From Cyclobacteriaceae bacterium (GTDB lineage: Bacteria; Bacteroidota; Bacteroidia; Cytophagales; Cyclobacteriaceae), in assembly GCA_022841475.1 (NCBI GenBank), contig JALHRJ010000024.1:1-61748 (forward strand): a DNA stretch of 61,748 bases, read 5' to 3'. Shown here in pieces: positions 8,299-15,945 of the stretch (the stretch's first letter is position 1; every line of letters begins with the position of its first letter). The notes below the pieces were generated by a model that had not been told where the DNA came from, searched no databases, and saw only the letters and a list, made by a program, of their open reading frames with translations. The translations under genes were made by a program, and so were the position numbers.

Positions 8299-10077
8299 TT
8301 AGTAAAGTTGATATTCAGGGGATTGTAACAGGGCATTGAATAAATTTTCCAGTTGCCTGCGGACTACTTCCATGTCCACGGGGTTATTCCACCGGAATGA
8401 CCAGGCACCTTCCGGGTCCCCATCGATTTGAGGCGACTTTAAAAATGCCGTTAAGAAATAATTTAATCGTTCAGCTGTTAACCCCGCATTATCATCGAGC
8501 GCAGGATCAAAAGTCAGGTTATCGGCCATCGGCAGAAAATACTTCGCCAGTTCTATAATCAAAGCCCGGGCGTCTGAGGCAATGGCATTACTTATATTAT
8601 TCTGTACAAACGCCACAACATCAATGCTTAATTCACCCGGCATCATTTGATTGTTGGAAACCAGATTGCGGATAAATTCATACCTGCGTGTGAGGTAGTT
8701 GGTAGAGATCCAACTGCGATGGTAAATGGGATATTGATGATAGGAATCATAACCGGCAACATCAAAGGGCTCGTAAAAATGCATGCCCATATCCTGAAGG
8801 ATGCCGATCAGTTGGCCAGTTTTTTCATAATAGGATTCAGCATTTGTTAATGGATCAGGGAGCTGGATATCAAAAATCCTAAAGGTACCAATCATCAAAT
8901 CGAGTGGTGATTTTATAATGCCTCCAAAGTTATCATCGTTAGCACCGGCAGCAGCATCGTAGAAATGCTGACTTTGAAATAAATCTTCCAGTACCGGTTG
9001 TATTTTATAGTTATTCAACGCAAAGGTATTGGCCATTTCAGTGATGACCGTATCATCCGTAGCCTGTGTTATTTCATGATACACAAAGAAGCGATAAATC
9101 CTGCGGCAAAAGTTTTTTGCCGTTTCTGGCTTCGAATAGATGAGTTCAATCAATTGGTCAATTTCATCCAGTGCGCTTTCTTCGGTTGCGTTGGTACCAT
9201 TTAAAAGCAATGGATCGGCCTGAATAGTAGCGTTATCAAATCGTTTGCTAAATTGTTTTACGCTATTGTCATGTGCACTGGCGTTGGTGATGCTGCCTCT
9301 TACTTTCCCGCGAGGAAGTTTTATCGTACCCGCCAGATCTAAATCAACTGTATCATCAAGGGTTGAAAAGGTTGTATCCAGTTCCCAACCGGATAAAACC
9401 TGGGCCGCTGCCCGCACATCTTGTTCTTTAAAATTGATGTAGTCGCCAGGCACCGTAGCGGGTGGCAAGGTTCCTTCCAATCCACGGCCAATGGAATAGA
9501 GTTCTAAAAGTTCGCGACCATAATTTTCATTTACACTGCCATTCACATTCAGGTTGCCGTCTAACAGACGTAGCATGGCGTTGTCAACGCTAATTTTTTT
9601 TGTAAGTTCTTTTATATTATAGTCCGGTAAGAGTGTTTTGTCGAAAGCAAATTTTCTATAAAGCTGATTTTGGAAGTAGAGCGAACGACTATTGTCAACT
9701 TTGGATTGAATAGTGGTAAAGACAGCATGTAGGAAGAAAACAATTTTCTCACGCGTTGCATAGGCTAATGAATTTCCGGCCGGGACACCAATCCCTAACA
9801 TTTGCCCGATAAACCAGCCTTTAAAAAATTCCTGTAAATCGCTGTCGCCACTATTGGCGTCAGTGGTTCCGATTAGCACCCATTCCGTTCCGGTTTCAGG
9901 ATCAATCGGCAAGGCAGGATCAGGGAGTGGCTGTTGAAATAATAATTGTACGGCCTGAGTGGCTGTGAGGGTTGCAAAAGAATCTATCTGCAACTTGGTG
10001 GGACCAAATGAGGCCCGGTGTAATAAATGCGCGGCTCTTTTATAACCTAATGAGCCACCGAAGGATGGTAAAGGCAT
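8299..10077 (-). CDS. DUF1800 domain-containing protein
   Basis: 592 residues. Hallmarks are RAAHLLHRASFGPTKLQID near the N-terminus, NENYGRELLELYSIG, YINFKEQDVRAAAQVLSGW, HDNSVKQFS, KNFCRRIYRFFVYH and LKSPLDLMIGTFR-type sequence (IIKSPLDLMIGT). DUF1800 and DUF1501 genes are a recurrent adjacent pair in many phyla; their joint function is unknown. No signal peptide is obvious. This is the first gene of a five-gene minus-strand operon (DUF1800, DUF1501, barrel, lipoprotein, murB) with gaps of 3-43 bases. Confidence 0.92.
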   Translation of the reverse strand: MPLPSFGGSLGYKRAAHLLHRASFGPTKLQIDSFATLTATQAVQLLFQQPLPDPALPIDPETGTEWVLIGTTDANSGDSDLQEFFKGWFIGQMLGIGVPAGNSLAYATREKIVFFLHAVFTTIQSKVDNSRSLYFQNQLYRKFAFDKTLLPDYNIKELTKKISVDNAMLRLLDGNLNVNGSVNENYGRELLELYSIGRGLEGTLPPATVPGDYINFKEQDVRAAAQVLSGWELDTTFSTLDDTVDLDLAGTIKLPRGKVRGSITNASAHDNSVKQFSKRFDNATIQADPLLLNGTNATEESALDEIDQLIELIYSKPETAKNFCRRIYRFFVYHEITQATDDTVITEMANTFALNNYKIQPVLEDLFQSQHFYDAAAGANDDNFGGIIKSPLDLMIGTFRIFDIQLPDPLTNAESYYEKTGQLIGILQDMGMHFYEPFDVAGYDSYHQYPIYHRSWISTNYLTRRYEFIRNLVSNNQMMPGELSIDVVAFVQNNISNAIASDARALIIELAKYFLPMADNLTFDPALDDNAGLTAERLNYFLTAFLKSPQIDGDPEGAWSFRWNNPVDMEVVRRQLENLFNALLQSPEYQLY

Positions 10078-10196
10078 GGGTAAATATTATTCTCTCGACA
10101 AGTTAATCCATCTGATCTAAAATTTAATCCAATTTTCCAGTTAAATAGCATTTATCCACGACAGTTGTATGTATTTTTCCCTGACCTTGAGTTACC

Positions 10197-10204
10197 TACT
10201 TTTG
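10197..10204 (+). promoter_or_regulatory. Bacteroidota-type -7 promoter element for the HMG-CoA lyase gene
   Basis: TACTTTTG matches the Bacteroidota -7 consensus TAnnTTTG and lies 17 bases before the ATG at 10222. I see no convincing TTTG at the -33 position, so the match rests on one element. Confidence 0.45.
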
Positions 10205-10221
10205 CTTAACTTTTGGATAAC

Positions 10222-11070
10222 ATGAAGATCATTGAATGTCCACGGGATGCCATGCAGGGTCTCGATAAATTTGTTCCTACCGATCAGAAAGTAGCTTACC
10301 TTAATCAGTTACTAAAGGTGGGCTTCGATACCCTTGATTGTGGGAGTTTTGTATCTCACAAGGCCATTCCACAAATGCGCGATACAGCCGAGGTTTTAAG
10401 TAGGTTGAACATGTCCAAAACTAAATCAAATTTGCTGGCTATTGTAGCCAATCAACGGGGTGCAGAGGAGGCTTGTAAGTTTGAACACATAAGTTATTTA
10501 GGTTTTCCATTATCGATCTCCGAAACGTTTCAGCAAAGAAATACAAACAAGTCGATTGCCGAAGCTTTAAATACAGTGAATGAAATTCAGGAGTTATGTA
10601 TCAAGCATAACAAAAAGCAGGTAGTCTATATGAGTATGGGTTTTGGAAATCCCTATAATGATCCCTATGATGTAACTATTGTTGAACAGTTTACGGACAT
10701 CCTTGCTACGCTTGAAATTGAGATTATTTCTCTATCTGATACCATTGGAGTTTCAGAACCAACTCAGATTGAATATTTATTTAAATCCCTGACAAAGAAA
10801 TTTACCAAGATTGAATTTGGCGCTCATCTTCATTCAACGCCTACTACTCGTGTTGAAAAAATTGAGGCTGCCTACAGATCAGGTTGCCAGCGATTTGACG
10901 GGGCTATAAAAGGTTTTGGGGGTTGCCCCATGGCTAAGGACGAGTTGGTTGGAAATATGGCTACTGAAACAATTTTATCTTTTCTGGATTCTAAGCAAGA
11001 TGCGCCTCCATTAGATCGCCACGAATTTGCAGTTGCTTTGGCTATGGCTGATCAGATTTTCCCACATTAG
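10222..11070 (+). CDS. Hydroxymethylglutaryl-CoA lyase family protein
   Basis: 282 residues from the ATG at 10222 (an in-frame TTG at 10213 is less likely). It begins IIECPRDAMQGLDKFVPT, the HMG-CoA lyase version of the DRE-TIM metallolyase substrate loop. It continues with GFDTLDCGSFVS, AHLHSTP (metal-binding HxH) and the catalytic-loop cysteine in FGGCPMAKDELVGN. The enzyme cleaves HMG-CoA to acetyl-CoA and acetoacetate in leucine degradation. It is transcribed divergently from the DUF1800 operon and convergently with dprA. Confidence 0.92.
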   Translation: MKIIECPRDAMQGLDKFVPTDQKVAYLNQLLKVGFDTLDCGSFVSHKAIPQMRDTAEVLSRLNMSKTKSNLLAIVANQRGAEEACKFEHISYLGFPLSISETFQQRNTNKSIAEALNTVNEIQELCIKHNKKQVVYMSMGFGNPYNDPYDVTIVEQFTDILATLEIEIISLSDTIGVSEPTQIEYLFKSLTKKFTKIEFGAHLHSTPTTRVEKIEAAYRSGCQRFDGAIKGFGGCPMAKDELVGNMATETILSFLDSKQDAPPLDRHEFAVALAMADQIFPH

Positions 11071-11127
11071 ACAATCCAATCAGGTCACATCCTACTTTCA
11101 TAAAATAACATCTGATTTGTACGGAGA

Positions 11128-12225
11128 CTATTTCAGTGTGAACATTTTACCGGGAAGTGATTTCACCGCATTCTTAAATTCGAGGGTTAGCAGGAGCGAA
11201 GCCAGCAGACTAGGTGGCAACGATGATTTAAAACTAAGTTCATCAATCATTACGGGTGCATTTCTTTCTTTCAGGATCGCAATCACTTTTTGTTCTTCCG
11301 GTTCAAATTGTTGCAGGTCTAATGTTGTTTGCACTCCGCTTGTTTCACCAGACCAATTCATAATATATTCAAGGTCTTTCACGGATGTATATACATTGGC
11401 TTTGTTTATTTTGATCAGCTTATTACAACCATCAGAATAGGTTTGACCCAGGTTACCAGGCACAGCAAAGACATCTTTGTTGTATGAATTAGCTATCTCT
11501 GCGGTGATCAAAGCACCACCTTTTTCGGCAGCTTCTACTACAATTAAAGCATCACACAAACCGGCAATGATTCGGTTACGAGCCGGAAAATTATGGGCAT
11601 CGGGTTTTGTTCCAAAATGATTTTCAGTAATTAGCCCTCCCTGACTAACCATTTTTTTTGCGGTGTCTTTATGTACTGCCGGATATATGATGTCCATGCC
11701 ACTGCCCATCACACCTACGGTAGCAAGCCCGTGCTTAAGAGCACACTTGTGCGCATTAATATCAATGCCATAAGCAAGACCGCTGACAATTAACGCTTTG
11801 TGTGGCACCAGTTCCTGACAAATCTTTTCCACTACTTCTTTTCCATACTCTGTAGCTTGTCGTGTTCCAACGATACCCACAGACTTTGCGACATTCAGGT
11901 TTTGATTGCCTTTGTAATAGAGAACTGCGGGTGCATCGTCAATGGCTTTTAATCGGTGGGGATATTTTTTATCAGTAAAGAACAGAACTTCCGTGTCGTT
12001 CTTTTCGGCTTTTATAAGTTCGCGTTCTGCTTCTTGAAATGTCTTTCCATTTTTAATGGCGTCCGCAGAGATTTCGCCAACACCGGGTATCTTAAGTAGT
12101 TTTCCTTTGGGGGTTGTAAACACTTGCCCAGCTGAGCCACAATAACTTACCAGTTGTTTCACCAGGAAGTCACCTATACCGGGCGTCAAGTGTAAGGCAA
12201 GCAATGAAACACGTTCCTGATCCAT
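11128..12225 (-). CDS. dprA: DNA-processing protein DprA
   Basis: 365 residues. An N-terminal helix-hairpin-helix-like segment (LTPGIGDFLVKQL, IPGVGEISADAI) precedes the Rossmann-like DprA core: GTRQATEYGKEV, LIVSGLAYGIDINAHK, GVMGSGMDIIYPA, FPARNRIIAGLCDALIVVEA and DVFAVPGN. A C-terminal winged-helix-like tail follows. DprA loads RecA on incoming single-stranded DNA during natural transformation. It is 56 bases downstream of the MerR gene on the same strand. Confidence 0.95.
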   Translation of the reverse strand: MDQERVSLLALHLTPGIGDFLVKQLVSYCGSAGQVFTTPKGKLLKIPGVGEISADAIKNGKTFQEAERELIKAEKNDTEVLFFTDKKYPHRLKAIDDAPAVLYYKGNQNLNVAKSVGIVGTRQATEYGKEVVEKICQELVPHKALIVSGLAYGIDINAHKCALKHGLATVGVMGSGMDIIYPAVHKDTAKKMVSQGGLITENHFGTKPDAHNFPARNRIIAGLCDALIVVEAAEKGGALITAEIANSYNKDVFAVPGNLGQTYSDGCNKLIKINKANVYTSVKDLEYIMNWSGETSGVQTTLDLQQFEPEEQKVIAILKERNAPVMIDELSFKSSLPPSLLASLLLTLEFKNAVKSLPGKMFTLK

Positions 12226-12281
12226 GAATTCAATTTATGAATTCTGAAATTAAAGAATCTACGGTAGACTTGGGAATCTGA

Positions 12282-12617
12282 TTAGAGTTTTTCGCGAATC
12301 TGCACCAAAAATTGGCGCACCTTTTTAAGTGATTCCATGAGATCCATCTTATCGCGCACGGATTGGCTGTCGTTTTTTAACATCTCTTTCGCACCCTGAA
12401 GTGTAAATCCTTTCTCTTTCACCAGATGAAAGATAGTGCGAACATGATCAATGTCATCTTTGGTAAACTGGCGATTGCCTTTGCGATTCTTCTTAGGCTG
12501 TATGAGTTCGAATTCTGATTCCCAGAAGCGTATCAGGGAGGGAGCTACATTAAACATCTCGGCTACTTCACCGATTGAATAATATATCTTCTCAATTTCT
12601 TTTTCTTTATACGCCAT
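12282..12617 (-). CDS. MerR family transcriptional regulator
   Basis: 111 residues from the ATG at 12617; a TTG start at 12656 would add 13 residues, but the ATG gives the usual MAYKEKEIEKIYYSIGE start. The N-terminal winged helix is clear: YSIGEVAEMFNVAPSLIRFWESEF, then RQFTKDDIDHVRTI and KGFTLQGAKEML. The C-terminal part is short and has no cysteine metal site, so the effector is not a mercury-type metal ion. It lies between the CapA gene and dprA on the same strand. Confidence 0.9.
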   Translation of the reverse strand: MAYKEKEIEKIYYSIGEVAEMFNVAPSLIRFWESEFELIQPKKNRKGNRQFTKDDIDHVRTIFHLVKEKGFTLQGAKEMLKNDSQSVRDKMDLMESLKKVRQFLVQIREKL

Positions 12618-12732
12618 GAGGGATTGAGGGGCCGATAACCGATCGCTTTTTGCCAACGATCATCATGCAAAGTAACAATTCTTTAAACTTCAAGCAACGT
12701 TGCCTAATTTTTTTATCGACAACCTATTCACA

Positions 12733-13776
12733 TCATTTTGTGGATTTAAAAACCCAGCCTGAATCATCAATTTCTATCTCACATTCAGGAAAATCCTCTT
12801 TGGTGAGCTGTTGAATTCGTTTTAACACTTGCTTTTGAGAATCAATCTTTACAGAAGACCGGGGCATTTGATAGGTTGAGGTAATTTGAGCTTTGTAGAA
12901 ATCACCTTGCGAATTGGTATAAACCTTAATTATCGGTGACCAGCCATTAATACCCGCTACATTAATACCCCCATAGGTGCAAAAATTTCCAAGACTATAT
13001 GCGATAAATCTATTCTTATATACTTCAACGGCCCGGGTTACGTGTGGTCCATGGCCAAAGATTATATCAGCGCCTTCATCAATAAGGGAATGCGCAAATG
13101 CATACACATCACCACGGTCTTCGCCATAGAAAATTTCATTTTTACGGGGCACATGCTGGTGCTGCGGGCCTTCGGCTCCTCCATGGAAGGATACAATTAC
13201 AATATCCGTCAGCGAATCGAGGTAAGAGACGATTTTGCGGGCCGCAGGTAAGTCATTAATGTTTTGGCAATTACTGTTAGGAGCAAAGGCTGTGAAGCCA
13301 TAACGAATTCCATCTCTTTCAATAATTGTATAAGGCTGGTTGGTCTGCCCGGCATGATACAGACCAGCATCCTCCAGGCTTTTCATGCTGCTTTTTCTAC
13401 CTACTTCACCAAAGTCGCCAGCGTGATTGTTTGCAAGACTCATTACATCAAAGCCTGCATTCACCAGGTTCTGAACATAACGAACCGGGCTACGAAAAAC
13501 ATAACATACTTTGGGATCGCGACACGTTTTGGCGGTACCACCCTCATCCAACAACACTCCTTCCAGATTTCCTATCGTGAGATCAGCACTCGAGAGCAGA
13601 GGCCCCACTTCTTTCATTAACTCAAGCCCATCGTTGGGGGGCAACACACCGCCATTAGGATAATTACTACCCATCATAATATCCCCAACACCAATAACCG
13701 TGACTGTATCTTTCTTCTGGGCAGTAACTAACCCATTCAGAAGTAAAAAAGCGAAAAGAAGCGCCATCCGGATCAT
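12733..13776 (-). CDS. CapA-family (PgsA/metallophosphoesterase-like) secreted protein
   Basis: About 347 residues from the ATG at 13776, which starts a clean signal peptide (MIRMALLFAFLLLNGLVTAQ). The frame stays open to 13836, one base from the upstream peptidase gene. CapA motifs present are VIGVGDIMMGS, ADLTIGNLEGVL, DVMSLANNHAGDFGEVG, IVSFHGGAEG and GADIIFGHGPHVTRAVE with SLGNF. CapA proteins belong to a metallophosphoesterase-like fold linked to capsule or poly-gamma-glutamate production; no other capsule genes are nearby. Neighbouring M23 peptidases suggest an envelope role. Confidence 0.88.
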   Translation of the reverse strand: MIRMALLFAFLLLNGLVTAQKKDTVTVIGVGDIMMGSNYPNGGVLPPNDGLELMKEVGPLLSSADLTIGNLEGVLLDEGGTAKTCRDPKVCYVFRSPVRYVQNLVNAGFDVMSLANNHAGDFGEVGRKSSMKSLEDAGLYHAGQTNQPYTIIERDGIRYGFTAFAPNSNCQNINDLPAARKIVSYLDSLTDIVIVSFHGGAEGPQHQHVPRKNEIFYGEDRGDVYAFAHSLIDEGADIIFGHGPHVTRAVEVYKNRFIAYSLGNFCTYGGINVAGINGWSPIIKVYTNSQGDFYKAQITSTYQMPRSSVKIDSQKQVLKRIQQLTKEDFPECEIEIDDSGWVFKSTK

Positions 13777-13836
13777 AACAGAAATTAAGGATGCAAATAA
13801 AAGGAGAAGTCTTTCAAGAGAGAAATGAAACCGCAC

Positions 13837-14796
13837 TTAATCCAGCGAACTGGTAGCCATGCTTCCGACTTCAATCAGCTTTTCATATTCTTTGTTGTTA
13901 AGATCGCGCTGGAAGAAGTTGATAGGATTGATAGGGGAGTTTTTATAAAGTACTTCGTAGTGTAGATGAGCCGATACAGAAAGTCCTGTGTTACCAACGT
14001 AACCAATTATTTGGCCACGTTTAACAGTTTGTCCGGCACCCACAATAAAGTTGGTGAGGTGTGCATAGCGGGTTTCGAAATCATAGCCATGATTAATATA
14101 AACCACATTACCATAAGAAGTTGAGTATTGTGCAAAGCCAACGCGTCCGTCTCCGGTGGCATACACAGGGCTACCCTGTGGTGCAGTAAAGTCCAATCCA
14201 TTGTGAGGCCTAACATAGCCGAGCAGGGGATGCATACGAAGACCAAAGATGGTGTGCAGGTGCTTGAGGTCCTTATTGCTCACGGGTTGTATCGCAGGCC
14301 GGCTGGCCCACATCTTTTCTTTACGCGTTAATTCATTGGACAATTGCTCATGCGATTGTGCTTCAATATCTAACCGATTCTTAATTTTTTCAGCTTGCTC
14401 ATAAGCAATACGAATCAATGGGTAGGCAATAGAGCTGCTTTCTTTTTCGCGACCGCCCACACCGGCCTCGCGTTGTGATTGATCGAGCGGTTCCAGATCC
14501 AGGATAACACGGTAGTTTTTATCATCATTATGTTCCAACGTGCTCAACTGCCGTGACGTGCGTTCCAATTGTTTATACAATACAGTCCACTCTGTCTTTA
14601 ATTTTTGATTTCGAGCGGCTTGCAGCGTTTCGTCAATCAGTGGGAAGTTGTAGTTAAAATAGAGTAACCCACACAAGCCAATGATAAATGATATACTCAG
14701 GAAAATGAGAAGTCTTCTACCGGCAACACGAGGCGAAATAATAACCGGTTCGTATTTACAGGTTTCGGAATTATATTGATAGCGAACCTTTGCCAT
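13837..14796 (-). CDS. M23 family metallopeptidase (membrane-anchored)
   Basis: 319 residues: a short basic N-terminus, one transmembrane segment (LLIFLSISFIIGLCGLLYF), a coiled-coil stretch, and a C-terminal LytM domain. The zinc motifs HNGLDF and HLHYE are both intact, so an active peptidoglycan endopeptidase is likely. Its ATG overlaps the stop of the upstream paralogue (TAATG), indicating coupling. The two adjacent paralogues share topology: both begin with a short HYNPKT/YNSET-type segment before the membrane helix. Confidence 0.92.
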   Translation of the reverse strand: MAKVRYQYNSETCKYEPVIISPRVAGRRLLIFLSISFIIGLCGLLYFNYNFPLIDETLQAARNQKLKTEWTVLYKQLERTSRQLSTLEHNDDKNYRVILDLEPLDQSQREAGVGGREKESSSIAYPLIRIAYEQAEKIKNRLDIEAQSHEQLSNELTRKEKMWASRPAIQPVSNKDLKHLHTIFGLRMHPLLGYVRPHNGLDFTAPQGSPVYATGDGRVGFAQYSTSYGNVVYINHGYDFETRYAHLTNFIVGAGQTVKRGQIIGYVGNTGLSVSAHLHYEVLYKNSPINPINFFQRDLNNKEYEKLIEVGSMATSSLD

Positions 14797-15767
14797 TAGT
14801 CGAGTGATTGGTTTTGCTTTTTACTGTTACTCACTAATACCTCGTACTGTTTAGCTTCGATTCCGGTTACGATAAATTTAACCGGGTCTACATTTTTTCC
14901 CTGATTAATAACTTCATAATGAAGATGCGGAGCAATGGATCCACCAGTCGAACCAACCGATCCCAAAGCCTGTCCCTTTTTTACGGCCTGACCTTCCCGG
15001 ATGGAAATGTCTTCCAGGTGACTATAACGTGTTACGTAACCATTTCCATGATCAACCTCAACATAGTTACCATAACCCGCCACCAGATCACTTTTCTTTA
15101 CAAGAATGACGCGACCCGGTGCTGTCGCTAAAACAAGTGTCCCTCGGGGGGAAGCAATGTCAACGCCATCGTGGTGATACTGACCTTTGTGAAAGGGGTT
15201 GATACGAACACCAAATCCAGAAACTAATTTGGCTACCTCAAAATTTTCGACCGGGGCAACCGAGGGGATGGATGTCAACATGGGAACATCCTCTTTGTCA
15301 ACATGTGAACCAGAACCAAACTGCTGGCTGCTTCTCTTTGCTGAATGAATTAGTTCTGAAAATCGTTGACTTAATTGTTCGATGGATTCATTGAAATCCG
15401 AAGTGCCCGCCAAAAGTAATTCTTCCCGTTCAGGATATACCGGAGAAGACTCTGAGGGTGCATTGGTTTCAAATAATTTTTGATAAAGAGCAATGTCTTG
15501 CTTCTTCAACTCAGCCAGTTGTTGATTGGATTGCCATAGTTGAGAAGTAAGTAGCACCTTGTGTTGTTGCAGAGCTTTATTCTCGGCCCTTAATATTTTT
15601 TCAGAGGGGGTTTCAATTATTAAATTTTGCAAGAGCACCAGTCCGATGAAAAAGATACACCCAAAGGCGAGGTAACTCACGGCAGTAATGATGATGTTGA
15701 AGATAGAAATCTTCACACGCTCATAGCGGAGGGTCTTGGGGTTATAATGAAACTTAGAATCGGCCAT
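14796..15767 (-). CDS. M23 family metallopeptidase (membrane-anchored), tandem paralogue
   Basis: 323 residues with a transmembrane segment near residues 22-45, a coiled-coil region (ENKALQQHKVLLTSQLWQ) and a C-terminal LytM domain. The motifs HHDGVDIASP and HLHYEVI provide the zinc ligands. It is the first gene of the minus-strand envelope operon and divergent from alaS. Tandem M23 genes of this layout may act at different steps of wall remodelling or as a regulator/enzyme pair; both look catalytically competent. Confidence 0.92.
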   Translation of the reverse strand: MADSKFHYNPKTLRYERVKISIFNIIITAVSYLAFGCIFFIGLVLLQNLIIETPSEKILRAENKALQQHKVLLTSQLWQSNQQLAELKKQDIALYQKLFETNAPSESSPVYPEREELLLAGTSDFNESIEQLSQRFSELIHSAKRSSQQFGSGSHVDKEDVPMLTSIPSVAPVENFEVAKLVSGFGVRINPFHKGQYHHDGVDIASPRGTLVLATAPGRVILVKKSDLVAGYGNYVEVDHGNGYVTRYSHLEDISIREGQAVKKGQALGSVGSTGGSIAPHLHYEVINQGKNVDPVKFIVTGIEAKQYEVLVSNSKKQNQSLD

Positions 15768-15862
15768 GTATTTCTTTACTCACACTTTGTAAGCACCCGA
15801 AAAACCTTCACCCGCCTCATATCGATTTTCATCGATTCCTTTCATATTGACCCCAAGGGGTT

Positions 15863-15870
15863 TAATTTTG
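15863..15870 (+). promoter_or_regulatory. Candidate -7 promoter element upstream of alaS
   Basis: TAATTTTG fits the Bacteroidota TAnnTTTG consensus, 75 bases before the preferred alaS start. The -33 element is not convincing. Confidence 0.35.
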
Positions 15871-15945
15871 CTGATTACCAGGGCTTAGAACCCATAAATA
15901 TAAAGAAAAACCTCAGAGTGAAAAGTTAATATGGGCTTAGATTTA

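Noticed and set aside
11027..11440. Plus-strand ORF between the HMG-CoA lyase gene and dprA
   Set aside because: It overlaps both the lyase end and the antisense of dprA, with no family match.
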